This document shows positions 33,529 through 41,872 of a DNA stretch of 64,000 nt, piece by piece. The first letter of the stretch is position 1; the number at the start of each line of letters is the position of its first letter. The stretch spans positions 62,001 to 126,000 of the forward strand of contig NZ_DASQNA010000010.1 in NCBI RefSeq assembly GCF_035645195.1. Direction: 5' to 3'. Origin of the DNA: Paenibacillus sp. GTDB taxonomy: Bacteria > Bacillota > Bacilli > Paenibacillales > YIM-B00363. Made by a program: the position numbers and the translations under genes. The notes under the pieces were generated by a model. The model saw nothing but the letters and a program-made list of their open reading frames with translations. It made no database searches and had not been told where the DNA came from.

Positions 33529-33558
33529 TTGTCAAGCGCACCGGAGTTCCGGTATGCT
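33529..33558 (+). promoter_or_regulatory. merR-like gene promoter
   Basis: -35 TTGTCA (33529-33534), 18-bp spacer, -10 TATGCT (33553-33558). The MerR palindrome lies just downstream, where bound regulator would limit its own expression. Confidence 0.5.
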
Positions 33559-33568
33559 GTCGGATAAC

Positions 33569-33599
33569 AGGTTACGACTTCAAGTCGACTTGAAGTCAA
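33569..33599 (-). promoter_or_regulatory. MerR-type promoter with perfect palindrome
   Basis: On the minus strand -35 TTGACT (33594-33599), 19-bp spacer and -10 TAACCT (33569-33574). A 22-bp palindrome (33576-33597, core ACTTCAAGTCGACTTGAAGT) fills the spacer, the classic arrangement in which a MerR-family dimer twists the DNA to activate. Confidence 0.8.
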
Positions 33600-33616
33600 G
33601 AGGAGGATGAATCTCC

Positions 33617-34006
33617 ATGATTTCGATCGGACAGGCGGCGGAAGCGGCCGGCCTTCGGCCGTCGGCGCTTCGCTATTACGAACAAGAAGGGCTGCTGCCT
33701 CCCGCTTCGCGGCAAGGCGGCAAGCGCATGTACGACCCGTCGATCGTCGGGCGCCTCGAAGTCGTGAAGCTTGCCCAGCGGTGCGGATTCCGATTGCCGG
33801 AAATCAAGCGGCTGCTCGACGGCTTCGACGCCAACACCCGGCCGTCCGAACGGTGGAAGCAATTGGCGACGGACAAAGAGCGCGAGCTGACGGAGCACAT
33901 CCGCCAATTGACGGCGATGCGGAACCTGCTGCGCGAGAGCATGACTTGCGACTGTTTATCGTGGGAAGAGTGCTACGCGATTCTTCGTCCCGCGGCGGAC
34001 GCGTAA
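33617..34006 (+). CDS. MerR-family transcriptional regulator
   Basis: A 129-residue regulator. The N-terminal winged helix is typical: [20 protein letters not shown], then [21 protein letters not shown] dimerisation helix covers about 75-112 and the C-terminal tail reads [16 protein letters not shown], giving three cysteines (CxC plus one) in the effector position where metal- and thiol-sensing MerR proteins hold their ligand. A further Cys is in [12 protein letters not shown] follows GAGGAGG. It probably activates the divergent CCPF-protein gene through the palindrome at 33576-33597 and is followed after 13 bp by ynfA. Metal, thiol or oxidative signals are plausible. Confidence 0.9.
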   Translation: MISIGQAAEAAGLRPSALRYYEQEGLLPPASRQGGKRMYDPSIVGRLEVVKLAQRCGFRLPEIKRLLDGFDANTRPSERWKQLATDKERELTEHIRQLTAMRNLLRESMTCDCLSWEECYAILRPAADA

Positions 34007-34019
34007 AGGAGGCGGTTCG

Positions 34020-34346
34020 ATGTTGATGGCGATCGCGTTGTTTGTGTTGGCGGGTGCGGCCGAAATCGGCGGGGGATATTTGGTGTGGCTGTGGCTGCGG
34101 GAGGCGAAGCCGCTCGGGTACGGCATCGCCGGCGGTTTGATTTTGGTCGCGTACGGCGTCATTCCGACGTTGCAAAGCTTCCCGGCGTTCGGACGTGTCT
34201 ACGCGGCGTATGGCGGCGTCTTCGTCGTGCTGGCGGTGCTGTGGGGCTGGCTCGTCGACAAGAAACCGCCGGACTTGTACGACTGGATCGGCGCGGCGAT
34301 TTGCCTCGTCGGCGTGTCGGTCATGCTGTGGGCGCCTCGCCCGTAG
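34020..34346 (+). CDS. ynfA: YnfA/UPF0060 small membrane protein
   Basis: A 108-residue four-helix membrane protein of the UPF0060 family, related in size to small multidrug transporters. Conserved features visible are the Glu in [54 protein letters not shown] and [25 protein letters not shown] precedes the start. It is co-oriented with and 13 bp after the MerR gene, so the two are co-transcribed, linking it to the regulator's signal. Family members have been implicated in metal or biocide efflux, but the substrate is uncertain. Its last 26 bp overlap the convergent LysR gene. Confidence 0.92.
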   Translation: MLMAIALFVLAGAAEIGGGYLVWLWLREAKPLGYGIAGGLILVAYGVIPTLQSFPAFGRVYAAYGGVFVVLAVLWGWLVDKKPPDLYDWIGAAICLVGVSVMLWAPRP

Positions 34347-35208
34347 CGCAGGCGGACGGCGCCGGAAAATGCGGGCGCAGCGCCCGGCCGATCCGTTCGG
34401 ACGCGCTGACCAGCGAAATCGCGCGTTTCGCCTCCCGAGCCGCGATCGGAACGCAGACGAGCCCCTGGCTCGTCAGCCGGCCGGCCGCCATGCGGGGAGC
34501 GAACGTAATGCCGGCGCCCGCCGCGACGTAGCCGAGGATGAAATCGCCGAACTGCACCTCCGATTTGATGCGCGGCTCGAGCCCTTCCGCCTCGATCAAC
34601 GTCGAGATCAGCCGCCGCGTCGTGCAGCTCGGCGGATGGACGACGAGCGGCTCGGCGGCGATGTCGCGCATCGTGACGGACGCGCGTCCTTCGAACGGGT
34701 GCCCGGCGTACGCGACGACGACGTACGGCTCCTCGAACAACAGAGCGCTCCATTGCGACGCGTGGTGCGGCTGCCGCTCCAGCAGCGCGGCATGCGTTTC
34801 TCCGCGGGCGAGCATCCGCTCCAGCTCGTCGGACGTCTCGCGCACCTCCACGCGAACGCGAATGCCCTCGCCCTCCATAGCCAGGACGGCGCCAGGCAAA
34901 TAATGCGCCGCGAGGCTCGGCAGCGCCCCGATCGTGTAATCGCCCCGGCCCGCGGCTGCGGCCGCGGCCGCTTCGATCGCCTTCAGCTCGGCGTATACGG
35001 GTACGAGGCGCTCGTAGACGAGACGGCCGGCTTCGGTCGGCTCCACGCCGCCGGGCGACCGGTGCAGCAGCCTGACGCCGTAATGCGCCTCCAGCGACTG
35101 GATTTGCTTGCTGAGCGCCGTATGCGACACGCGCAGCTCGGCGCTTGCCTTCGCCATGCTTTTCAGCCTTACGGCGGCCAAGAACGCCTCGATAAAGTGC
35201 AAGTTCAC
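34321..35208 (-). CDS. LysR-family transcriptional regulator
   Basis: A 295-residue regulator starting at GTG 35208 ([20 protein letters not shown]). The helix-turn-helix (about 1-60) contains [20 protein letters not shown]; the effector domain (about 90-290) has the two-lobed periplasmic-binding-like fold ([16 protein letters not shown], then [19 protein letters not shown]). It is divergent from a dinucleotide-binding oxidoreductase gene with a 165-bp intergenic region holding inverted repeats, so it probably controls that gene. The C-terminus overlaps the end of ynfA by 26 bp. A frame extending upstream to 36174 is an artefact of antisense coding. Confidence 0.92.
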   Translation of the reverse strand: MNLHFIEAFLAAVRLKSMAKASAELRVSHTALSKQIQSLEAHYGVRLLHRSPGGVEPTEAGRLVYERLVPVYAELKAIEAAAAAAAGRGDYTIGALPSLAAHYLPGAVLAMEGEGIRVRVEVRETSDELERMLARGETHAALLERQPHHASQWSALLFEEPYVVVAYAGHPFEGRASVTMRDIAAEPLVVHPPSCTTRRLISTLIEAEGLEPRIKSEVQFGDFILGYVAAGAGITFAPRMAAGRLTSQGLVCVPIAAREAKRAISLVSASERIGRALRPHFPAPSACATGEAPTA

Positions 35209-35254
35209 GGTTCCCCGCCCTTTCCCCGTCCGAACGGATCTTTCCTCCCACCTT

Positions 35255-35290
35255 ACCAAAGCGAACCGCGGGATACAACCTTTGGTTGCA
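35255..35290. promoter_or_regulatory. Inverted repeats for LysR-type regulator
   Basis: ACCAAAG (35255-35261) pairs with CTTTGGT (35280-35286), and TACAACC-TTT-GGTTGCA (35274-35290) forms a T-N11-A-like dyad in the middle of the divergent region. Confidence 0.5.
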
Positions 35291-35373
35291 CCCCCCCGCG
35301 AAAGGTGAAATTCCCGCCCTCGCCTCCGCGTACTACAATGAACCCATCTTGCAAAACCAAAGGAGATGACGTC

Positions 35374-36012
35374 ATGAAAGTGAGCGTAATCGGTACGGGA
35401 AGAATGGGTTCGCGCCTCGCGAGGGCGCTCTCGCAAAGCAGCGGGAAAGAGGTGCTGTGGGGCTCGAGAGAACCCGAACGCGCCCGGAGGCTGGCGGAGG
35501 AGATGGAGCTGAGCGGCGTGCGGGCAGTCGACCCGCGCGAAGCGCTCGAGGCCGACGTCGTCGTGCACGCGCTCTGGTTCCGGGACGTCCTGCCGTGGGC
35601 GGAGGCGCATCGGGACGCGCTGGCAGGCAAAATCGTCGTCGACATCGTCAACCCGTTCAACGACGACTTCGACGATTATACGCTGCCCTGGGGCGCGTCG
35701 GCGGCGGAGGAGCTGCAGCGCGCACTGCCGCAGTCGCGCGTCGTCGGCGCCTTCAAGAACACGTTCTGGACCGTGTTCGACAAGCCGGTGCACGAGGGGC
35801 TGACGAGCGACGTGTACGTCACGTCCGACGACGAGGCGGCGAGGCGGACGGTGCTGGAGCTGCTGCGGGGTCTGCCGTTCCGGGCGCTGGACGCCGGCGC
35901 GCTGCGCAACAACCGCACGATCGAGCGGATGACGCTGTTCGAGCGCGAGATGGCGATTCGGCACGGCCATCCGGGCTACGTTTCGTTCCGGCTGTTCGGC
36001 GTGCCCGGTTGA
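35374..36012 (+). CDS. NADPH-dependent F420-reductase-like dinucleotide-binding protein
   Basis: A 212-residue Rossmann-fold protein beginning MKVSVIGTGRMGSRLARAL with the GxGxxG nucleotide motif at residues 7-12. SREPERARRLAE after strand 2 suggests NADPH preference. DIVNPFNDDF and VGAFKNTFWTVF are typical of the F420:NADPH oxidoreductase-related family, many members of which in Firmicutes do not use F420. AAAGGAG lies upstream of ATG 35374. It is divergent from the LysR gene and is probably its target. The real substrate is unknown. Confidence 0.82.
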   Translation: MKVSVIGTGRMGSRLARALSQSSGKEVLWGSREPERARRLAEEMELSGVRAVDPREALEADVVVHALWFRDVLPWAEAHRDALAGKIVVDIVNPFNDDFDDYTLPWGASAAEELQRALPQSRVVGAFKNTFWTVFDKPVHEGLTSDVYVTSDDEAARRTVLELLRGLPFRALDAGALRNNRTIERMTLFEREMAIRHGHPGYVSFRLFGVPG

Positions 36013-36050
36013 GTTCGCCCCTGCCAAGAAGGGACGTTCGCCGGGATAAA

Positions 36051-36085
36051 GTCCCATGACGGCGGGACGGCCGCGTCTATATAAT
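36051..36085 (+). promoter_or_regulatory. Promoter and GTCCC/GGGAC dyad of kinase-regulator operon
   Basis: -35 ATGACG (36056-36061), 18-bp spacer, -10 TATAAT (36080-36085). GTCCC (36051-36055) and GGGAC (36064-36068) form an inverted repeat around the -35, with another GGGAC at 36031-36035. It may be the site of the LuxR-type regulator encoded downstream. Confidence 0.5.
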
Positions 36086-36234
36086 GCTGCTTGAGACGAA
36101 ACGGCGGCCGCCCCGCAGGACGAGTTGAATCGCGGCACGTTTCTTGTTACGTTTTTGGTATTGAACATGAACATGAACGAACGACTTGGGTTCGACCGGC
36201 TTGGCCGCCGGCGTATCCGAAGGGGGGGCCAGCC

Positions 36235-38313
36235 ATGACGCAGCGCCGCAGCGCCGTCCTCGGCAGAGGACTGGCAGCCGTCGTTTTCGCGCTGACCGCC
36301 TTCGTCTATTTCGCGGATCTTCCCTTGTACTACGACAAATTAACGATCGTCGCGGCGGAAGCCGACCATCCGCGTCTAACCCCGGAGTCCGCCGCGCAGC
36401 TTCGAACGCTGGGGCTTTCCCCTTTCGCCTTCGCCGGCTATTTCACCGCGTTGTCGATGCTGTTTTACGCGGTGTACGCCGGGGTGGCGGCCGCGCTGCT
36501 GCTCCGAAGGCCGAACGAATGGATGGCGGTGCTGCTGGCCGTCTGGATGTTGACGTTCGGCGCCTGGTTTCCGAACGGATTCGAGAGCCTGGCCGCCGCC
36601 TCCCCCGCATGGCGCCCGTTGACCGCCTTCATCGGGTTCGTCTCCACCGCGACGCTGTATTACGCGCTGCAATGGTTTCCGAACGGACGCTTCCAGCCGC
36701 GGTGGACGATATGGCTTCCGATCGCGGGCATCGCCGCGGATACGCTCGCCCGGTTCGCTCCGTGGCCGGAGCAGCCCCGGACTTGGGCGCTGGAGGCGCT
36801 GCTGTTCGCCGGCTGGGCGATTCCGTTCGCCGCCGCGCAGGTCGTCAGGTACCGACGGCATCTGTGCGCGGTCGAGAAGCAGCAGACGAAATGGGCGCTG
36901 CTGTCGATCGGCGCCAGCTTGGCGCTGCTCGCGGCGCTGCCGTTCGCCGGCGCCGCGTGGACGGGAATATGGATGGAGCTGTTCGGCAATACGGTCCTGT
37001 ACGCCGCATTGATGGGCATTCCGGCGGCGGTGCTCGTCGCCATGATGCGCTACCGGCTGTGGGACATCGATCCCATCATCCATCGTACCCTGTTGTACGC
37101 CTCGCTCAGCGTCGCGCTGCTGCTCCTGTACATCGTGACGGTGTCCTATTTCGCCTCGCTGTTTCGCACCGAACAAAATCTGGCGATCTCCCTGCTCGCC
37201 ACCGGCGTCGTGACCGTCGCTTTCCAGCCGCTGCGGCTTCGGCTGCAGCGGATCCTCAACCGGTTCATGTACGGCGACGCCGACGATCCGTATTCGGTGC
37301 TGACCCGGCTCAGCGGCCGGCTGGATCAGGCGCTCGCCCCCGGCGCCTCGCTCGCGGTCGTCGTCACGACGGTCCGGGAAGCGCTGAAGCTGCCGTACGC
37401 CGCCGTCGCGCTGGACGTCGCCGGGCGGCCGGTCGTCCTGGCCTCCTCGGGAGAGAAGGGACCGGATATCGCGAGCGTGCCGCTGCCGATGCACGGAGAA
37501 CCCGAGGAGGTCGCCGGGAGGCTGGAGCTCGGCCGGCGGGCGGCCGGGGAGCCGTTCCGGCCGGCGGAGCGCATCGTGCTGGAGCAGATCGCGCGGCAAG
37601 CCGGGGCGCTTGCCCAGGCGATGCTTCTGAACGAACGGCTGCACGCTTCGAGAACGAAGCTCGTCAAAGCGCGGGAGACGGAGCGCCGAAGGCTGCGCCG
37701 CGAGCTCCACGACGCCATCGGGCCGGCGCTGGCGGCACAGCTGCTGAAAATCGGCGCCGCCCGGCATTACTTGGGGATCGACGAACGGGCGGCGGACCGG
37801 CTGCTCGCGCAAATCGAAACCGATATGGAGCGCGCCGTCGACGAAATCCGAAGGATCGTGTACGATCTGAGGCCGCCGACGCTCGACGAGTACGGTTTGC
37901 TTGCGGCCGTGCAGGAGCTGGTGCGCCCGTATACGCTGCCCCCCTTGCAGCTCGCCGTCCGGCTTTCGCTGCCGGACCGGCTGCCGCCGCTCGACGCCGC
38001 CGTCGAGGTGGCGGTGTATCGCATTTTGCAAGAGGCGCTGCATAACGTCGGCAAACACGCCCGGGCGACGAAGCTTCGCATTCGCCTAGAGCTGAAGGAG
38101 CAGCTCGAGCTGGAAATCGAAGACGACGGGGTCGGGGTCGACGCCGGCGGGCGCCGCGGATCGGGGCTCGGCCTCGCCTCGATGCGGGAGCGCGCGGAGG
38201 AGCTCGGCGGAACGTTCGACGTCGAGACCGGCGCGCCGGGCACGCGCATTCGCGTGCAGCTGCCTCGTCCGACCGCCGCGCAGGAAAGGAGCGGTATGCC
38301 GCATGACGATTAA
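36235..38313 (+). CDS. Polytopic sensor histidine kinase, NarL/LuxR-partner class
   Basis: A 692-residue kinase with about ten N-terminal transmembrane helices (residues 10-335), resembling ComP-type sensors, then a linker RLQRILNRFMYGDADDPYSV, a GAF-like region (about 365-460), a dimerisation domain with phosphoacceptor His492 in LRRELHDAIGPALAAQLL, and an ATPase domain (VYRILQEALHNVGKHARA, DDGVGVDAGG, GLGLASMRERAEELGG). ATG 36235 is preceded by GAAGGGGGGG; an upstream in-frame ATG is not supported. The gene overlaps the response regulator gene by 11 bp. The multi-helix sensor suggests a lipid-soluble or peptide signal. Confidence 0.92.
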   Translation: MTQRRSAVLGRGLAAVVFALTAFVYFADLPLYYDKLTIVAAEADHPRLTPESAAQLRTLGLSPFAFAGYFTALSMLFYAVYAGVAAALLLRRPNEWMAVLLAVWMLTFGAWFPNGFESLAAASPAWRPLTAFIGFVSTATLYYALQWFPNGRFQPRWTIWLPIAGIAADTLARFAPWPEQPRTWALEALLFAGWAIPFAAAQVVRYRRHLCAVEKQQTKWALLSIGASLALLAALPFAGAAWTGIWMELFGNTVLYAALMGIPAAVLVAMMRYRLWDIDPIIHRTLLYASLSVALLLLYIVTVSYFASLFRTEQNLAISLLATGVVTVAFQPLRLRLQRILNRFMYGDADDPYSVLTRLSGRLDQALAPGASLAVVVTTVREALKLPYAAVALDVAGRPVVLASSGEKGPDIASVPLPMHGEPEEVAGRLELGRRAAGEPFRPAERIVLEQIARQAGALAQAMLLNERLHASRTKLVKARETERRRLRRELHDAIGPALAAQLLKIGAARHYLGIDERAADRLLAQIETDMERAVDEIRRIVYDLRPPTLDEYGLLAAVQELVRPYTLPPLQLAVRLSLPDRLPPLDAAVEVAVYRILQEALHNVGKHARATKLRIRLELKEQLELEIEDDGVGVDAGGRRGSGLGLASMRERAEELGGTFDVETGAPGTRIRVQLPRPTAAQERSGMPHDD

Positions 38314-38953
38314 AATCATTATCGCCGACGATCACCCGGTATTTCGCGAAGGGCTTCGTTCGCTGCTGTCCATCGACGAAGCGCTGGAGATCGCGGCCGA
38401 AGCTTCCGACGGAGAAGAAGCCGTCAAACTCGCCATGGAGCTCCGTCCCGACGTCGTGCTGATGGACATTCAGATGCCCGTCATGAACGGCATCGACGCC
38501 GCGCAGCGGATCGTCGCGCGGCTGCCGGGCGTCCGCGTCTTGATGCTGACGATGTACGACGACGACGACTCCGTCTTCAAAGCGATGCGAGCCGGCGCCA
38601 GAGGATATATTCTTAAAGGGGCTCGGCCCGAAGAGGTTATCCGCGCCGTCCGGGCGACCGCCGACGGGGAAGCCATCTTCAGTCCGTCCATCGCCGTCCG
38701 GTTTATCGAATACTTCCAGCTCGTGAAGCCGGCGGCGGCCGAAGCCGCCGCCCTGCTGCCGGAGCTGACGGAACGGGAGCTCGAAATCCTCGGACTCATC
38801 GCGAAAGGCATGAAAAACGCGGAGATCGCTTCTTCCCTGTACTTGAGCCCGAAAACCGTCCGCAACCATATCAGCAACATCCTGAGCAAGCTGCAGGTGG
38901 CGAACCGGGCGGAAGCGATTCTCCGCGCGAGAGATGCGGGGTTAGGCACGTAA
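38303..38953 (+). CDS. LuxR/NarL-family response regulator
   Basis: A 216-residue regulator: receiver domain with IADDHPVFREGL, phosphoacceptor Asp55 in LMDIQMPVMNG and Lys in YILKGARPEE, then a C-terminal helix-turn-helix ELTERELEILGLIAKGMKN with ASSLYLSPKTVRNHISNIL. It overlaps the kinase gene, forming a complete two-component pair. Its targets are unknown apart from possible autoregulation at the 36.05-kb dyad. The convergent gene begins 4 bp after its stop. Confidence 0.95.
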   Translation: MTIKIIIADDHPVFREGLRSLLSIDEALEIAAEASDGEEAVKLAMELRPDVVLMDIQMPVMNGIDAAQRIVARLPGVRVLMLTMYDDDDSVFKAMRAGARGYILKGARPEEVIRAVRATADGEAIFSPSIAVRFIEYFQLVKPAAAEAAALLPELTERELEILGLIAKGMKNAEIASSLYLSPKTVRNHISNILSKLQVANRAEAILRARDAGLGT

Positions 38954-38957
38954 ACCG

Positions 38958-39548
38958 TCACTCCGAAACCCTCCCCAAAAAATAACCGGCAAGAAAGATC
39001 GTGACGATAACGACCGCATGGAACGCCGCCCACGCCCACCGCCCGTATTGGAACGCCTTCGCGGCGATGGGTTTCCTATGCTCCGGAGCGACGATGCGGC
39101 CGCCGACCCATTCGAACAGGAGCAAATACAGCCACCACCACGTATACGAGTCCCACGTATCCCACTTGAACTGATACCGGATCAGCTTCGTGGCTTGCAG
39201 CGCGAACACCTCGGCCAGTACGCCGAGGTGCACGATGCCCCAATAAAACGGAATTTTCCACGGCCAGCGCCGCGGGCTGTATCGAACGCCGAACATCGCC
39301 ATCGCGGGGAACGCGGCGGTTACGGCGAGGAACGGCATCGGCGACAATTGCGGAAGCTCGCGGACCGGATATGCGTAAAAGCCCAGATTGACGAAAATGT
39401 AGCAGAGCGCGTTCGCTGCCGCGGCGCTGAGCAGAAACAGAAGCCCGTACTGCCTCCACTGCTTGCGGATGATCCAAATGCAGAAGCCGGCGCCGACCGC
39501 GATGCTCCCATATAAGATGATGTATTCCAACGCCCAGTTGAATTCCAT
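38958..39548 (-). CDS. CBO0543-family membrane protein
   Basis: A 196-residue protein with about six transmembrane helices and many aromatic residues. WALEYIILYGSIAVGAGFCI starts the family-like region, followed by ALCYIFVNLGFYAYPVRELP, and the tail carries WDTWDSYTWWWLYLLLFEW. These features match the Firmicutes family usually labelled CBO0543, of unknown function. It is monocistronic and convergent with the LuxR-type regulator. Confidence 0.72.
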   Translation of the reverse strand: MEFNWALEYIILYGSIAVGAGFCIWIIRKQWRQYGLLFLLSAAAANALCYIFVNLGFYAYPVRELPQLSPMPFLAVTAAFPAMAMFGVRYSPRRWPWKIPFYWGIVHLGVLAEVFALQATKLIRYQFKWDTWDSYTWWWLYLLLFEWVGGRIVAPEHRKPIAAKAFQYGRWAWAAFHAVVIVTIFLAGYFLGRVSE

Positions 39549-39637
39549 GGCGACCCTTCCCTATTGACGGCAAACTTCTATCCAGTTTCTCCCATACTAC
39601 CCCCTGCTATACCGTTCGGGAGGGCGGCGCCTCTTTT

Positions 39638-40690
39638 TTACGCAAACATTTTCCGATACAGCGCCTCCGCCAGTAAAAAGGAAATCGTCGACTCCACGCC
39701 TTGATTCAGGTTCGCCCCGTCTTCGGCCAAGCCGTCGCGGCAGCCGCCGTCCCGCTCGTCCGCCATGACCGCTCCGCCGTCGTTGTCGCCGCGAAACCAT
39801 TCCCGGCACCGCACAGCGACGTCCCGATATTTCGGGCGCTCCGTCAGTTCGTACGCTTTGGCCGCCGCAAGCATCAGCTTCCAGACGTCGATCGGCTGCT
39901 GATCCCAATCCGCCCGTCGTCCCGGCACGCACCAGCCCCGGTTGCCGACCGGACGAATGCGGCCGTCGTCCGCGACCGTGAGGCCGATCAAGAAATCCAA
40001 GCTGTCCAACGCAGCCGCGAACGCGCTGTCGTTCCGTCGGACGTCGTACGCGCAGAGGAGGCCCCAAGGCATCAGGCCGTTGCTGTACGCGACGATCGGC
40101 TCGAACCAGCGCCAATCCGGCATGGCGGAGCCTCGGTACGCCTCGAGGAGCCGCCCCTCCAGCAGGGCGAGCTTCCGCTCCGCGTCCGCCGGATAGCCGC
40201 GCTTCGCCAGCAGGGCGGCCGCCGCGGCCGCGTACGCCCACCCCCGCGGGCTGACCATCTCGTCGACGCGCGTCAGCGCGCCCGCTACCAGCCGTTCAGC
40301 GGCAATCCGGCGGTCGGGGTCGTGCTCCAGCTTCGCGTACGCGAGCGCGCCCGCCCATAAGCACCGCCCCAAGCAGTCGTCGGACGGCGTCTCCGGCTCC
40401 GGCGACCGGTCGTAGGCGATGTTGTTATGGAAATGCCCGTCGTCCCGCTGCACCCAGAGCAGGAACGCCAAATACGTGTCGATTAAATCGTAAAGGAGAT
40501 TCCGTTCGTCGTCCCCGGCGAGGTCGAGCCATTCCAAGCACGCCCAGAGCGCCCTTGCTTGGTCGTCCGCGCTGTATCCTTCCTTCCGGCGCGGAACGAC
40601 GCCGAGCGCATGCTCGACGACGCCGACGTCGTCCGTCATTCGACGCAAGTGCCGGAACGGAATCGCACCGGGGAACGCTGCTCCGCTCAT
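39638..40690 (-). CDS. Six-hairpin glycosidase-like protein
   Basis: A 350-residue soluble protein with repeated helical hairpins and Trp/Asp-rich loops (YSADDQARALWACLEWLDLA, DDCLGRCLWAGALAYAKLE, WRWFEPIVAYSNGLMPWGLL, QQPIDVWKLMLAAAKAYEL), consistent with an alpha/alpha toroid as found in glycoside hydrolases and phosphorylases. No signal peptide, so it should act in the cytoplasm. It is the last gene after a sugar nucleotidyltransferase and a glycosyltransferase, only 18 bp downstream of the latter. A role in trimming, phosphorolysis or processing of a cell-made oligosaccharide is a reasonable inference; no catalytic residue can be named. Confidence 0.7.
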   Translation of the reverse strand: MSGAAFPGAIPFRHLRRMTDDVGVVEHALGVVPRRKEGYSADDQARALWACLEWLDLAGDDERNLLYDLIDTYLAFLLWVQRDDGHFHNNIAYDRSPEPETPSDDCLGRCLWAGALAYAKLEHDPDRRIAAERLVAGALTRVDEMVSPRGWAYAAAAAALLAKRGYPADAERKLALLEGRLLEAYRGSAMPDWRWFEPIVAYSNGLMPWGLLCAYDVRRNDSAFAAALDSLDFLIGLTVADDGRIRPVGNRGWCVPGRRADWDQQPIDVWKLMLAAAKAYELTERPKYRDVAVRCREWFRGDNDGGAVMADERDGGCRDGLAEDGANLNQGVESTISFLLAEALYRKMFA

Positions 40691-40708
40691 CGCCAGTCCC
40701 CCCTTCGG

Positions 40709-41872
40709 TTACGTCGCCTGCGTGACCGACCGCCGCGACGCCGCCATGCCGAACAGCTTCAGGTGCAACTCGCCGACCTTCGGCCAATGCATGCTTTCGC
40801 CGATCCGGCCGAGCTCGCGGGCGATCCGCTTGCGCCGTCCTTCGTCGGATAGGAGCGATATGACAGCCTCGGCCCATCGGGAGGCGTCGCCCGGCGGCAG
40901 CAGCAGCTCCGGATGGTCCGCGAGGATGTCCTTCGCGTACGCGTAAGGCGTGCTGAGCACCGGACGGCCGAGGCCGACCGCATACGCCAGCGTGCCGCTC
41001 GTAATTTGCTGCAGGCCGGGGTACGGCGTCGCGTACAGATCGCACGCGGAGAGCAGTCCGACCAATTCGTCCTCCTCCACGTACCGGTCGATCATGAGCA
41101 CATGCCTCTCCACGCCGAGGCTCGCGATCAGCGCGCGCAGCTCCTCGCGGTACGCTTCGCCTTCGCGCTTGCGCACCTCTGGATGGGTTTGCCCGACGAT
41201 CGCGTACAACAAGTTCGGCACGCGCCGGGCGGCTTCGGGCAGCGCGTGGATGACCGTCTCCAGCCCTTTGCCGCGGCTGAGCAGGCCGAACGTCATCATG
41301 ACGTTCCGGTCCTGCCAGCCCCACTCCGCCCGCACCGCTTTGCGCTTGCCGGGCGCCGGCTCGGGCGTGCCGTGGGGCACGAACCACAGCTTCTCCTTAG
41401 GCGTGCCGAACGCTTCATGGAGATATTCCGCCGCCTTCCGATTCATGGCGAGCACGAGGTCGCTGCGGAGGGCGATGCGCTCCTGCACGCTGCGGTACGG
41501 TTCCTCGGGCTTCTCGAACACGGTATGGAACGTCGTCACGACGGGCTTCGTCAGCCGCTCCAGCAGCTCTAGGACAAAGTCCCCCGCCTCGCCGTCGAAG
41601 ATGCCGAATTCGTGCTGCAGCGACACGACGTCGACATCGCTCCGGTTGAGCCGCTCCGCCATCTTCGCGTAGGCGTCGCGGTCGTCTTTCGGCAGCGTCC
41701 ATACGGCGGGGTCAGAGAGCGGGGAGCGGTCCGCCGAAGGGCGAACCGCCACGACCGGATCGACCCCCTTCCATCCCCGCGCCCCGCGGACGGCTTGCCG
41801 CAGATGGTGGGTATATGTAGCGATGCCGCATTTCTGAGGCACGTACGTGCCGATATAAGCGATGCGCGTCAT
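40709..41872 (-). CDS. Glycosyltransferase family 4 (GT-B)
   Basis: A 387-residue GT-B enzyme. The ATG at 41872 overlaps the stop of the upstream gene (ATGA) and gives MTRIAYIGTYVPQKCGIATY, the usual N-terminus; a longer frame upstream is not supported. The C-terminal nucleotide-sugar domain has TFGLLSRGKGLETVIHALPE, YVEEDELVGLLSACDLYATP and the signature STPYAYAKDIL in place of a classical EX7E, with the second Glu region degenerate. It likely transfers mannose or another hexose, as part of the operon with a sugar nucleotidyltransferase and a six-hairpin protein. Confidence 0.88.
   Translation of the reverse strand: MTRIAYIGTYVPQKCGIATYTHHLRQAVRGARGWKGVDPVVAVRPSADRSPLSDPAVWTLPKDDRDAYAKMAERLNRSDVDVVSLQHEFGIFDGEAGDFVLELLERLTKPVVTTFHTVFEKPEEPYRSVQERIALRSDLVLAMNRKAAEYLHEAFGTPKEKLWFVPHGTPEPAPGKRKAVRAEWGWQDRNVMMTFGLLSRGKGLETVIHALPEAARRVPNLLYAIVGQTHPEVRKREGEAYREELRALIASLGVERHVLMIDRYVEEDELVGLLSACDLYATPYPGLQQITSGTLAYAVGLGRPVLSTPYAYAKDILADHPELLLPPGDASRWAEAVISLLSDEGRRKRIARELGRIGESMHWPKVGELHLKLFGMAASRRSVTQAT

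Noticed and set aside
34321-36174. 617-codon frame including the LysR gene
   Set aside because: The LysR protein begins at GTG 35208; the upstream extension is antisense to the dinucleotide-binding protein gene.
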